The notes under the pieces are model-generated. The model did not search any database. It was not told the origin of the DNA and saw only the letters and a list, made by a program, of their open reading frames with translations. 64,000 nt of DNA, from positions 11,883,179-11,947,178 of the forward strand of contig CM038228.1 in the NCBI GenBank assembly GCA_021442155.1, in the 5' to 3' direction. Shown here in pieces: positions 13,701 to 25,218 of the stretch. The stretch's first letter is position 1, and each line of letters starts with the position of its first letter. This DNA is from Cymbidium sinense. Its lineage: Eukaryota; Streptophyta; Magnoliopsida; Asparagales; Orchidaceae. Made by a program: the position numbers and the translations under genes.

Positions 13701-15348
13701 GGAGCAACCACATTCTAATGATCCAAAAGAAGGAACTAAAAGAAGAAAGAAGAAAAGAGAAAAAAGAAAGAAGTGAAGAAGAAAGAAGACCCCATAACAT
13801 GAATTCCTTGCTTAATTGTAATTAATTCATTTGTAATCGGGTTATATTGGAGTAGAGCTCGGCTACCCAATTTGCTTTCTAGTTTGCGCAATGGTGGCCG
13901 ACCACAAATGGCATTTTATTCTTTTGCGATTGTTTTATAAAATGTTTTATATTTTGTTTAGCTTGTGCATTAAAAATGGCATGTTTTTCTAATTTCTTCC
14001 TTGCTTGATGTATGGCCTGGATGATGATTATGCTCTTAGGAAAAAATAAATCTTCTACCAAATTAATCAATTCAAAATTAAAAATAAATAACTCATAACC
14101 TCACCTAAATCTCAGGTTAAAATCAAGATAAAATAATTAACAATCCCTTAGCTGGATGTGGACTTTCTTTTCTAACATCATGCATAAAAGCATATTATTT
14201 CACTCTTGATTGGAGGGCTTCCACCTTTGCCAGAGAACTTGGATTGACTTGTGAGAGCCATGGTGGAAACACACCTCCTTATCTTACTAATTTTAGCCCA
14301 TAATCTTATTTCTCATGCATTAGGCATATCAATCCTATAACCTGAGTCAAATGATTGTCCTAAATAAAAATAAAACATATTAAAATTTTGCATTATATTT
14401 AAGTCATTATTCATGCCCTTACATGATATAGTCTCTTTAGGGAGTGTGTTTAAGGACTTAGTCTCCTTCTAAATAAATAACAATCTTGCTATCTTGCATA
14501 AACATAAGGCTTTCCAACATGAATTTAAAATTGTTGGAGGAGTTACTTGGTAGCCACCCCCAGGCAGTTATAAGTCCAACAGTCGAGTAGTTTATCTTCT
14601 CTTGTGGAGGTAAACCAAATACCCATTTTTGCCTTAAATTTAAGTCATGCTTTTCGCCCTCTCCAAACCTCTTTAGATTTAGGTTGAGGTTGCTTACTTT
14701 TCGGGTTATGAGCATAAATCACCTCTTACTCCATGATCTTGTGTCATGGAATCATAAGCCCTAGAATTCTAATAAAAATTCAACTCAAACACATTAATTC
14801 AATTTCAAAATGTAAAGCCATGTAAAGTCTAGGGTGCTTAGGCTTCTTAGTATCTTAAGCATCCCTACTTATTTTCTTAGCGATAAGAACTCCTCTTCTT
14901 GATCGACTTGGCTTTCTAAAATAAACCAATCGATTGATAGTCCTTTTCAAAATCTTTGGAGACAATGATCATTTATCTTAAGAGTATTCCTAAGAATCTG
15001 TTCCTTATGATGTAATTAACTATTGGGGGCTTGCTCTAGGAAAATTAACAAACCGGGTTTAAAATAAACCTGATTTACTTTTCATGTAAAGTAGGGGAGA
15101 ATCTCGGTACATTCAAGACCCATAGTCTTAGGAGTTATTAAGGTGATTAGGTCCATTGTATGGTGGTGACTCTATTTTCGAGATAGTATATCCTCTCCTC
15201 GTCTGATCACCCTAATAAGAATATCTGGATCTGTGGTGTCCTAACAAGATGTATTTTATATATTTTTGTTTTCTTTTATCTTTCTTTTCCCTAAAAAGAA
15301 AAGGGAGATAGATGAAGGTGGAGATGTATAGAATAAATTTTCACCACA
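7787..15348 (+). repeat. Giant LTR (about 7.6 kb) of element L, 3' LTR
   Basis: The block is collinear with 45646-53018. Homology starts at TGTTAACCTC here and TGTTGATCTC there, and ends at TTTTCACCACA here. The same end, as TGTGGTGA in inverted orientation, sits exactly at a break inside pol at 62343. So the LTR runs TG...CA. It contains no conserved ORF. Sub-parts include a zone dense in TTGACC/GGTCAA (8900-9640), a candidate TATA sequence (TTTATAAG, about 10270) and a conserved AAGTAGCCCTAAGTAGG stretch (about 12569). The LTR follows pol, so it is the 3' LTR. The copies differ by many substitutions and indels, so it is old. Confidence 0.85.
8900..9640 (+). promoter_or_regulatory. Dense cluster of TTGAC(C/T) words in the LTR
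   Basis: Dozens of TTGACC, GGTCAA and TTGACT words occur on both strands, including the perfect 16 bp palindrome TTGACCAATTGGTCAA at 9557-9572. TTGACC/T is the core W-box bound by plant WRKY factors (established). That they act as such here is inference. The equivalent zone in the other LTR is at 47230-47870. Confidence 0.35.
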
Positions 15349-15711
15349 CTAATCCTTTGATAATCTAGCTTAAGATATACTTATTGACTATTTTAATCAG
15401 TATTCTTAGAAAATTCATATATTTTAAGATGTAATTAACAATGGGAGATTTCTTTCATAGGGAACTAAAGAATCCACCATAAAATAATCATATTTTACTT
15501 CTCCATGTAAAGTAAAGGAAAGATCTCTGGTATATATGTAGACTCATCTACCTTAGGAGTCTTTATTAGGTGTTTAAGTCCATTATAGAATGATGTTTTT
15601 GTCTTTTGAGATAGTACATCATACCTCATTGTTGCACCTGATTACTTCAATAAGTACTCCCTAAGATCTGTATGGTATCCCTACGACTCCAAATTAAAAC
15701 ACCACAAATAC
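15349..15711 (+). repeat. Older truncated copy of the giant-LTR 3' end
   Basis: Immediately after the LTR end at 15348, the sequence repeats the last part of the LTR in the same orientation. Shared landmarks are GATGTAATTAACAATGGG, CTCCATGTAAAGTAAAGG, GAGATAGTACATCA and GATCTGTATGGTATCC, ending at AAAACACCACA near 15711. It matches 14990-15348 but is more diverged and lacks an about 80 bp A/T-rich segment before the terminus. It is probably an earlier LTR into or beside which element L lies. Confidence 0.65.
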
Positions 15712-16860
15712 CTCTTTAATCAATTTAAATATATAAATTAGATCAAGACATAAAGTCATAAAAATTCAAATGATAACTAAACTAAATCAATCAAATTAAT
15801 GCATTTAAACGTAATAAATATCCAAATTAAATTCAATAAAAAAGAGAACAAATATAAGTTAAACTTTAAACAAATAAATGAAGTTAATCAAACCAAAATC
15901 TAATAACTAATCTAAAAATATATGAAAATTGAACAATCATAACAAATTCATCTTATCTCTTAATCAAATAAAAAAATCATAAAGTTAGGTATAAACTCCA
16001 AGCCATTAAAGTATATTCAATTATTATTAAAAACATCAAAATAAATCAATCAACATAAAACTCAAACAAATTAAACAAATCTACCAAACTAAAATGAAGA
16101 ATTATATAAATTAAATCAAATTAAATATCAAACTAAAATAATCAACATATAAACTAAATGACTAAATTTAATAAATTAAACACTTAATTGGAGTTGAAAT
16201 GAAAAGACCACTTTCAATCTTAATCATATCATAAGTTAATTAAATTGAAATATACGAACTAATTCAAACCAAACTTAAATTAAAAGATAAAATCATTAAA
16301 TTTAAACAACATTAAAATGATCTAATTAATAGAAACCATATAAAATTATAACTTTAAAGTGAAATTTGAAGAAAGGAATTAAACATCAATTCAAAGAAGT
16401 AAATTAAACATTAATCAAATTATCAAAATTGAATTTAATCAAATTAAAGCCCAATAAATCTATAATCAAAATCAACAATCAAAATATACAAACCAATTCA
16501 CGTCAAGCTTAAATTAAAAGATAAAATCATTAGATTTAAACAACATTGAAATGATCTAATTAATATAAATCATATAAAATTAAAACTTTAAAGTAAAATT
16601 TGAATATAAAGGAATTAAACATCAATTCAAAGAAGTAAATTAAACATTAATCAGATTATCAAAATTGAATTTAATCAATTTAAAACTCAATAAATCTATA
16701 ATCAAAATCAACAATCAAAATACATAAAGTCAAATAATCTCAATAAGTTTAATTTTTGAAATCTTAATTAAATCAAATAAAAATCAATTAAATTAAAGTC
16801 ACTAAATCATTTAAATAAATTCAAAAAGATTAATCAAGATACTTAGGTTCTTAGTTCAAC
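15712..16860. other. A-rich noncoding spacer
   Basis: Almost pure A/T with short AAATTAA, ATCAAA and CATTAAA words on the plus strand. No ORF of note and no recognisable protein. It contains one tandem duplication of about 232 bp, listed separately. Confidence 0.6.
16249..16720 (+). repeat. Two-copy tandem duplication, period about 232 bp
   Basis: Copy 1 (about 16249-16480) and copy 2 (about 16481-16720) share the order TTAAATTAAAAGATAAAATC, TTTAAACAACATT, GAATTAAACATCAATTC and AATCAAAATCAACAATC. They differ by a few substitutions and small indels. Confidence 0.75.
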
Positions 16861-19170
16861 CCATGGAATGGATCTTCATCTTAGGATGAAAATTTCATTT
16901 TATAGGATTAAGATGTTGAATGGAATGGATTTTGTCCCAAATATAATTTATTTTACACTTCATTTTTTTAAAACTTAAATCCAACTTTAACACAAAAGCA
17001 AATTTAAAATTAAAATAAATTTTAAAATAATTTAAATTAAAAGTATCCAATAGTAAAATTGAACAAACTCTGAATTTAAATTTAAATTTGAACCTAAGAA
17101 GGCCTAACACAATCATACCACACAAGCCCCTCTTTCACACAATAGATTGTTAGGTTACCGACCCAAAGCTTAAATTAGACGATGATCTAAGATGATTTGT
17201 GATATTATGTGATATTTTTCTTATTTTATGGTGTGTTGTTTTTGACTAGATGGCTAGGATTATTTGCTCACTAATCTGTAAGTTAGAGCACTCTTTTAGA
17301 TTAACATTATTTTTTGTAAGGGGTTGTGCTTAAAAAGACCATTATCATAAAATATAATAAATGTTATCTACTTGCATATATTGCTTAAGTCCCTAAGCAT
17401 AGCTAAATAGGATAGGTGAGCTTGGTAGCCATTGGTGCTAAGCTCATATATTTGAAATATAAACTGATGATGTGTTATATGTTTTTTATATCTATTTCGT
17501 AAGGTTTAGGATTTTAGAATTTTAAAATATAATTTGATCCTAGAATTATGTTAGGATCTATGAAATTTAAGATTAGCAAGAGCTGATAGTATCTATTTGA
17601 TGATCCTTAGTAGAGTCTAAGAAGGTCCCTAAAGAAGATGACAATCCTAAAGTTAATGAAGACCCCATAGATTACATTTTTAGTTCTAAGTCGGGCTGTA
17701 TAAAGGCAGAGCTTGGCTATCCACTTTTTTTTTTGGGTGTACAATGGTACTTAGCAACACTTCCTTGTTTTGTTTAATTAAATTTTTCTTGATTTATTTT
17801 GAGATGCACAATAGAACTACATGATTTCATAAGTTTCTTTCTATGATTGTTGTGTTTTGTGATGAAGCTTGGATACATTAAGCTCTTAAAAAATTTTAAT
17901 TTTCTACCACATTAAATTGATTCAACTTAAACATAAAATAAAAACTCATAACCTCACTCAATCTAAAGCCCTAGCATAAACAACTAAAAGTGACTAGAAA
18001 TAATTAGACTTTGTGAATCATATAAGCATATTTTTTGTACTTCTTAAATTGGACGTTTTACCCATTGCACATAATGAGGGCATCTAACCTGTGAAGATGA
18101 CCAACCTTTTAAGGAACTGTATCTTTTATTATTGATTTGGCCTATGACTCTTTTCTAACTGCATCTCATTGTAAGTATGAATTTTCATACATAAAGCCTT
18201 AAATAAAATTGTGAATCAAAAATACATAAAAATTAAAAATTACTACATTAGCTAGGAACATAACATATCATCATTATCTTAGAACTAGGGAGTTTATGCT
18301 CTTAACTTTATTTCCTAAATATAATAACATAGCCATCTTGCATAGCATAAGATTAGGATCATAGATTTAAATTTTCTTAAGTGGTGTTAGCTAGCAACCC
18401 CTTCTAGGCGAGAAATAAATCCAGAAGAGTAGGTGATAGGTTTATATTCTCAAGTGAGAAAAAGAACTCATAATTCCAAATTCATAAATTTAGACTTGGT
18501 CAAACCTCTGACTTATGTTAGATGCATTTTTAAACTTAATTTCTAAAGCATCCTATTAGAAATAAAACTTCAACTACTAGACATTTGTATAGTCTGTTGT
18601 TGTTAGAATCTAAATCTCAAATTTATAATAAAATGTCAACTCATTATCCGAACAACTTCAACTTCAAAAATGTAAAGACCAATAATAGCATAGTGTAAAT
18701 GTAAATGCTTACTAGGCTTCCCATTATCTAAAAGCATTTTCTACTTAATTACTTTTGGCTTTCAAAAAAAAAAAAACTCTTCCTCCTTAGAGTGTTCCCT
18801 TTTGAATTTTCAAATGAACTATCATTTTATGACAAGCTTTGAAATCTATAAAAATAAAAATAAATTTCTTTAATCCAGAATATTCTTAAAAGAAATTTAT
18901 TTTCTTCTAAGATGTAAATAACTATAGGAACTAGACTTATAGAGAACTGCAAATCCTATAATAAAATAAACTATGTTCTACCTCTCTATATAGTTCAGGA
19001 GAAATATATATAATACATTAAAGACTTATCAGGTGTCCTTATTAAGTAATTGAATCTATTATATAATAATATGTTTATCTTTTGAGATAATACATTTATC
19101 TTTTAATGATGTATTTGATTACTTAAATAAGAACCCCCAAAATCTACATGGTATTCTAAATAAAATCTCC
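16860..19170 (+). repeat. Diverged 3' portion of a giant-family LTR
   Basis: It follows the order of LTR L from about 13080 to 15348. Landmarks are CATACCACACAAG, AGGGGTTGTGCTTAA (about 17320) and CCCTAAGCATA (about 17392). The polypurine-like AAGTCGGGCTGTATAAAG zone (about 17690) and GAGATAATACATTTATC (about 19084) follow, ending near TCTCCACA at 19170. It is clearly more diverged than L or R and lacks the 5' two thirds. This is the third LTR 3' end in the same orientation within 4 kb. Confidence 0.65.
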
Positions 19171-19439
19171 ACAACTTTTTCATGTCTATCAAACTTTGCT
19201 CCCGATGTTCCTTTTGTCATATTGAACTTCTCTTAGATATATTTGAAATGCTAGCAATAATTTCCATTACTATATTGAAAAGCAAATTTACCAAAAATTT
19301 GTAGCTCTATTACTCTATTATAGTGCCACCTCATATGTTTAGAAAACCACATTAAGGAAAAATGTCTTTATTAATGTGGAATAAGAGGAAAAATAAAAGT
19401 CTTTTTGTTGGACTTCTCTCTTACTATATTATTTTTTAT
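19171..19439. other. Unassigned noncoding sequence
   Basis: AT-rich, no ORF and no homology noticed within the window. Confidence 0.5.
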
Positions 19440-20120
19440 TTGATTTAATTAATTCATTTATAATTTGAATTAATTTTAGATTTCATTTCATTTCAACCCA
19501 TTTAGACTTAAATGGGTTAAGCTTGATTTAAATTTGGTTCAAATGACCTATTTGACTCAATTGAATTTTGTTTGGAGTCCAATCATGTTTGATCACATGT
19601 TTAAGATGATTTTAAGTGATTGATTTCATTTGATTTCAATTTTATTTCAATTTGAACACATTTAACCCAAAATGGGCTTATTGGGTTAAGCTTGGGTTCA
19701 TTTTAATCAAATGACCAATTTGACCAAATTGGATCCAATGATGTTTGATTATGTTTGATTATCATTTCCAATGATTTTAAGCAACTAAATTGAATTAATT
19801 TCAATTTGATTTGGGTTTGAACTCAATATGACCCATTTAAGTTCATTTTAACTAAGTGGTCTAATTAACCTAAGGCCTAAATAAATTTAATTTTTTTAAT
19901 TCATGATTAAATATGTTTATTTTATCCTTTGATCAAATTTTGGGGGGTTGACCTTTGACTTGGTGAGACCCACCTAAGTCAAACTTATGTCAAATGGGTT
20001 GACTATTGATTTGATTTCAGATTCATTCATTTTGATTTAAATTAAATTCATTTTGATTTATTTAGATTTGTTTTGATTTAATCTAAATTTAAAATTTTGG
20101 TTGAGTCTATCTATGCCCAT
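19440..20120 (-). repeat. Inverted fragment resembling the TTGACC-rich part of the giant LTR
   Basis: Read on the minus strand, this stretch has the same texture and word order as 8900-9700. It shows GTCAAAGGTCAACC, CAAATTGGTCATTTG, AACCCAATAAGCCCATTTTG and AAATGGGTTGAAATG. The match is loose, so it is an old inverted relative rather than a recent copy. No termini are identifiable. Confidence 0.4.
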
Positions 20121-21227
20121 TAGGTTAGATCAGACCCAAGGAAGATGTACTAGATCACTAGATATAGTATCTTAAGCACTTAATTAGGAAGCTCGTAATT
20201 TAAGATTAGGTACCCTAATTATTAATTTCAAAAATGATGTTAATTTCATCCAAAATTGAGATCAATAAGGCCAAACTGTCTCACGACTCAACTTTATTCC
20301 CCTACAATCCTAAATTCACTCCCACTATTCTAACCACAAAAAATGATGTAATTTAAATTGACAATCTAATTAATTACTATCAATTAATTTAATTTGATAA
20401 ATTATTTTCCAGCTAGGACAGTGATAACACAAAATAAATTATAATAAAATTTTGAAATAAAGCGAATAGGAGAAAGGGAATAACAGATACCTTAGATTAT
20501 ATGAATAAATTAGAGTTTATTTCACTTAGAAAAAGAAAATGCGACTGCGGCGAATGTTATCCTAATATTTATGAAAAAGAAAATTTCTACAACTAATGAT
20601 TCATCATTCAAAAATATTTCTTACATAAATTAATTGATTAAATAAATAATAATTTAATCAATTAATTCATTAATGAAATCTTTTCAAAATTTAAGATTAT
20701 TAATTTTGCCAAATCTTTGCATAACAAAAAACATAATGAATGAAACGTGTACATGATCTTTCATCACATAATTAATAAATAAATAAAATATAAACATTTA
20801 ATTATTAAATATAAGCATTAAAAAAAATAAAAAGATTTTCATACATATCATACAATTCTTATGTATGATAGCATCTCATTTTTCAATATCAAATCAAAAA
20901 TATCATCATCAATTTTTTTTAAATAAAATACCCTTTTAAAATATTAAAATTTATTAAATAAATAAATATTTAATTTTAAATATTAGATATATAAATGCAA
21001 AAGAATTGTATGAATTATCTTTAAGTGGGATCTGAACTGGACCTATTACCCTAAATTAACACTCAAATTAAGGCTCATGGGTCAATCTATTAAGGCTCAT
21101 GGGTCAATCTTAAAAAACTGAAACAGTCAAATTTCAAAACTGTAAGCTAACGTTGATGACGAATGAAGCTGTAAAGAGAATAATATATAATTCTGTAGGC
21201 GTCAAGCCAGCATGTTTGATCACATTG
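20121..21227. other. AT-rich noncoding sequence
   Basis: No coding potential. It includes a short direct duplication of AAGGCTCATGGGTCAATCT (about 21073-21110, two copies) and several short oligo-A and AATTA runs. Confidence 0.5.
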
Positions 21228-21413
21228 AACACGCAAATAATATCCACCGAACTTAGTTCGGTTGGTGAGATGAATATACTCTTAAACTCAGATTGATCCT
21301 TGATTGAAATGCAATCTTAAAGAGAAAGCGATCAGGCTGGGATTGTAGCGATTAATGAAAGTCACAGACATGGTGAGATCACTTATAAAAAAAAAAAAAA
21401 AACACGCAAACAA
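21228..21413 (+). mobile_element. tRNA-derived SINE with target-site duplication
   Basis: The unit 21241-21400 is flanked by AACACGCAAATAA (21228-21240) and AACACGCAAACAA (21401-21413), which match at 12 of 13 bases. The head carries TAGTTCGGTTGG (21254-21265), a good match to the RNA polymerase III A box (TRGYNNARYGG type). AGATTGATCC (about 21290-21299) fits a decayed B box at normal spacing. The body ends in a run of about 15 A. An A/B-box head, poly(A) tail and flanking direct repeat define a short interspersed element moved by LINE machinery. It is too diverged in the tRNA arms to be a functional tRNA. Confidence 0.7.
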
Positions 21414-21517
21414 ATTTTAACAGGCTGAAATATTATTAGTTGCCTTTCTGATAACTCATTAAATTATTGTTTCTGTCAAGAATCATTGAGGACATGTAAC
21501 AAAATTACGAGTTTAGA

Positions 21518-21521
<4 letters not shown>

Positions 21522-21565
<44 letters not shown>
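21522..21565. repeat. (TA)n microsatellite
   Basis: Uninterrupted TA dinucleotides, about 22 units. Confidence 0.95.
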
Positions 21566-21569
<4 letters not shown>

Positions 21570-21723
21570 GATATATATATATAATAAAATATATATAATA
21601 ATATAAAACATGTATATATAATATATGTATACATAATATATTATTATTGCCTTTCATATATATATATATATGTATAATTATTATTTCATAAGATATATTA
21701 ATATATAACATAAATATGTATAG

Positions 21724-21727
<4 letters not shown>

Positions 21728-21799
<72 letters not shown>
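21728..21799. repeat. (TA)n microsatellite
   Basis: Uninterrupted TA dinucleotides, about 36 units. Confidence 0.95.
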
Positions 21800-21802
<3 letters not shown>

Positions 21803-22329
21803 GATATCGATATTTAAAAAAATTAGATATATAATATTTGACACGTATGAAATATGATAGAATAATAGTAATATTTGATTAAAATAATATTAAAAAATTA
21901 AAAGAATATATGTGTCAGATACGTATGCCTTAAATAATTAAATTAAAATTATATAAAAAATATTTTAAATATAATTTATTATATTTTAAATTATTATAAA
22001 AAATTTTGAACATTTAAAGAATGATATTTAAACTAAAAAGAGAGAATAATAAGATATATTTATTATAAATAATTAAAATTATAAAAAAATTATAATTAAA
22101 TTTATTAATTTAAAATTGATAATAAAATTTAATAAAATGACTTAAGTAATTAACTTAAAATTACTTAAGTAATATATATATATATATAACTTAAGTAATT
22201 ATTTTTAAATTTTTAATTAAATGACTTATTTTATTCTTAATTATTATTATAATGATATATCTAATACATGTTCATATCTCATATTTTTAAAAATAAAAAT
22301 ATCCCGTGTCATATCATATCTATATATAT

Positions 22330-22331
<2 letters not shown>

Positions 22332-22404
<73 letters not shown>
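22332..22404. repeat. (AT)n microsatellite
   Basis: Uninterrupted AT dinucleotides, about 36 units, preceded by a shorter array at 22319-22331. Confidence 0.95.
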
Positions 22405-22406
<2 letters not shown>

Positions 22407-22664
22407 GTTCATAAGGCACTAAAACATTATAAATAACTTTTCGCTTTTGTTTATATGCTTGATATGAATAGTTCTTTTGAAAAATATCTTGAAGAAAAGT
22501 AACTTTTATTCAAACCATGTGGAAAGGATCTCCTCTAAAGCCACTAGAAGCAAATTGAGAGATTTTAAAATTTTATTAAATTGTCTTTACATTATGTTAT
22601 ATAATGTTAAGTGTTACTTAATTTTTTAATCACCTAATTAAGAATAATAAATTTATTTTATCTC

Positions 22665-23677
22665 TGATATGACTCTAAATCCTCTAATTGCCAAATTATA
22701 ACATACAACAATAAGAATTACAATGATAATGATCAAGAGAAGGAAGACCAAATAGACAAAATTCGGAGAATTAATATACGAGGCCATTTATGATGACTAC
22801 AGAGGAGAAAGAAGACTTTATAAAATATAAAATCTTATTACAACAAGATCAAGAAAATACCTTATACATCAAAGCAGTACAACTCAGGAGCAATACACAA
22901 CAGAGAAAATACTCAACACAGGCAAGGGAAACGACTACAACAGAAATAATTGAAAAACAAAAAGAAATAGAAATCTGAATAGATCAAACTTATTACAACA
23001 GCCTACAACAAGAAAATGAAGAAATAAGAAGAAATATTGTCAGCACAGAGACTTACAACAAACAGATAACTGAAAAGAAAAGAACGCTCCAATAAGAAAG
23101 AAAATTGTTTGTAACAACAAACAAAGAGAGATCGAGATAGAGAGGAGAGACATAGTATAAATAGAGTTAAACAAAGGGTAATGAATATATTTCAAAAGCA
23201 AACTTCCTTTCTCTCAGATCTTCCTCTTCTTCTTCTTCCTTGTAATTTTCGGATTAACTCGGCAACTTCTTCCTCCAAGAAGAACCCAGCTCTCCTCTCC
23301 GCTTTCTCCCTCCTCTCCGAGTGTTCATGACGAAGTTAAAAGAGAAAACACAGATAAGTTTAAACCAAGCGTATCAAGGAAGATGCATCAGACGGCCAGA
23401 AACCAGCCACCGCAATCTCCATCAACGGCTCAACCCATTCCAAGGGAGTAGTTATCCAGACGACCCGATCCATCCCTCAGGAAAGAGACGCGTGGATTCC
23501 ATTATCGACAGAAGGGATCAGACGGCGCTAATTGGAGGCTAAGAAGGTAAATCCAAGTGTCAGATCCAACGGTTAGAAGGAATACACATCCGACGGCCAG
23601 AGACAACCAACCCAATCCTTATTCTATTCAAATCGTTCATTCCATCGAGCTCACTTAACCCAACTAGACTCATATCA
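22665..23677 (+). repeat. 5' LTR of element A
   Basis: 1013 bp, TGATATGACTC...CATATCA. Collinear with 25219-26295. The copies differ mainly by short indels, many at CG or CAG positions. Confidence 0.92.
23156..23163 (+). promoter_or_regulatory. TATA box of element A 5' LTR
   Basis: TATAAATA inside a conserved LTR stretch and followed by a pyrimidine-rich leader. The same box is at 25735-25742 in the 3' LTR, and in inverted form in both LTRs of element B. Confidence 0.7.
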
Positions 23678-23695
23678 TTGGTGCTCTTGTTAATT
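23678..23695 (+). other. Primer-binding site of element A
   Basis: TTGGTGCTCTTGTTAATT follows the LTR end directly. TGG at the start would pair with the CCA end of a tRNA. Element B has TTGGTGCTCTCTTGTT at the same place. It is not the initiator-Met site TGGTATCAGAGC common in plant elements. The primer tRNA is not identified. Confidence 0.65.
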
Positions 23696-23708
23696 ATCAC
23701 AACCAGCA

Positions 23709-23837
23709 ATGGCAGAAGGAACAAGACACACAACCAAGACATTAGAAGAATGTGTGACAAGACTCAATAAAATAGAGGAACAAATGTCCTCAATAACTAT
23801 GATATTGAATGAAGTTTCAAGAAGATTAACGCTATAA
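23709..23837 (+). pseudogene. N-terminal gag fragment of element A
   Basis: The ATG lies 31 bases after the LTR end. The frame reads MAEGTRHTTKTLEECVTRLN and continues with a KIEEQMSSI heptad-like stretch and NEVSRRL, then stops after 42 codons. This is the usual coiled-coil N-terminus of Ty3/gypsy Gag, the structural protein of the virus-like particle. The minus-strand start in element B (34593) has the same EECV, QMTSIT and ISRRL pieces. The stop and later frameshifts make it a pseudogene; gag resumes at about 23950. Confidence 0.8.
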
Positions 23838-23949
23838 GACAACCGGACAAAAATTTTCAAGAACAAGAATCTCAATCAGTGTATGTAATTCAACTCATGT
23901 AATTTTATACAAAAGACCATATATACAATGTAACAATAGACTTGTAGGT

Positions 23950-24600
23950 AGATATGCCAAGATTTAATGGAGAAAACCCTAGAAGCTGCAAAGCAATTCT
24001 TTCAATATTATAGCTTATCGAAGACCAAAAGTTTATTATAGCCTCGCCATATGGATGGACTCAAGATTGTCGGTATCAATGCACTTAAACAATCAATCGA
24101 TTCAAAAGAATAGGTTATTCAAAGATTTAGACCCTCTCTGTATAGAGATTTGAGAGGAGAATTAGCTAAGTTACAATAGAAAACAACAGTTCAATATTTT
24201 TATAATGAATTTGAAGAATTCGCTAATCAAATTTCAGGTACTCCACCTGAATTTCTACAAAGCTGTTTTGAATCAGGGCTCAGATAGGATATTAAGAGGG
24301 AAGTAGCCTTTCGCAGTTTCTTTCGATTAAACTAATGGAAGATAGAATAGCTGATGAAGTTTCTATGGCCAGAACTTCCAGAGTCAATCAATTTCCAGCA
24401 GTAAAACAACAACATATACATCAACCACCACTGTTGCTTATTTCCACAAGGCCCACTCAACACAGCAACAGTCACAACAAATAGACAATACCAATTCAGA
24501 CTTTGACAACTACACAGTTGGAAGAAAGAAGAAAGAAAGGACTGGGCTTCAACCGTGATGAAAATATCATAGGACATATATGTCAATCCAAATTGTTTGT
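23950..24600 (+). pseudogene. Gag core and degenerate zinc knuckle of element A
   Basis: Shifted frames give MPRFNGENP (23954), AKQFFQYYSLSKTK, then RFRPSLYRDLRGELAKLQ and VQYFYNEFEEFANQIS. PPEFLQSCFESGLR and DIKREV follow (to about 24305). This is the retrotransposon Gag (PF03732-type) core. After MEDRIADEVSMARTSRVNQF (24335-24394) comes RRKKGLGFNRDENIIGHIC (about 24530-24585), where a functional CCHC knuckle would have Cys at the Gly and Arg positions. In the family, gag packages the element RNA. Several stops and frameshifts are present. Confidence 0.8.
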
Positions 24601-25202
24601 TTTAATGATGGTCAATGATGACCAAGAGTATCAACTACAGCAAGATACTCAACCAGAAAAATAATTTGTATAAGAAGAACTATCGAAATAAGCTTCAATT
24701 ATCAGCCATTCAATCCAAGCTAAGAAAGACAACCTAAAGTATGCATAATTATCAGCCTTCCAGCTAGTTACAACCACCTATATAGTCATATTTTTTTCTC
24801 TTTTTATATCCAAACTACATAGAATACCATAGAGCATAGCTGCAAATAAGATATTCCATAGTAATAAGTCAGTTTGGCACAACAGTCCTTTCCATTCTCA
24901 ATTAGATGGACAAATAGAGAAGTCTTATATAATACAACCATATACAAATGATGAGTCATTTTCAGATAGGTTTGCCAGACCTACAACTACAATTGACCAT
25001 ATAATTGTAACACGCTACCAAGAGGTAAAACCGACTACAAAGGGGACACGATCCGCATCTACATCGAAAAAAAACCATCCAACTCATTAGAACAAAAGAC
25101 AATACGTAGACATAGTAGTCCGGAAGGGAATGCTATTAATTGATGATCAGGTATGAATTGAGGAATCATAGAAGGCAATTCATGATTGTGACCTGAGGAC
25201 AA
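24600..25202 (+). other. Remainder of element A internal region
   Basis: No PR, RT, RNase H or integrase traces. The last about 60 bases before the polypurine tract read like the very end of a gypsy pol (PEDKV), so the missing enzymes were lost by an internal deletion. Confidence 0.6.
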
Positions 25203-25218
25203 GGTCATGAGGGAGTAA
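25203..25218 (+). other. Polypurine tract of element A
   Basis: GGTCATGAGGGAGTAA sits immediately before the 3' LTR. Element B shows GAGGAGGGAGTAA at the same place, so GGGAGTAA plus TGATAT is the conserved family junction where plus-strand DNA synthesis starts. Confidence 0.65.

Larger units (their letters stand above)
21414..22664. other. Extremely AT-rich noncoding sequence with dinucleotide arrays
   Basis: No genes. It holds three long (AT)n arrays and A/T-only filler. Apparent ORFs made of Ile-Tyr repeats are translations of the arrays. Confidence 0.7.

Noticed and set aside
21254..21300. tRNA gene
   Set aside because: Only A and B box-like motifs are present and no cloverleaf can be drawn. 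The poly(A) tail and TSD make it a SINE.
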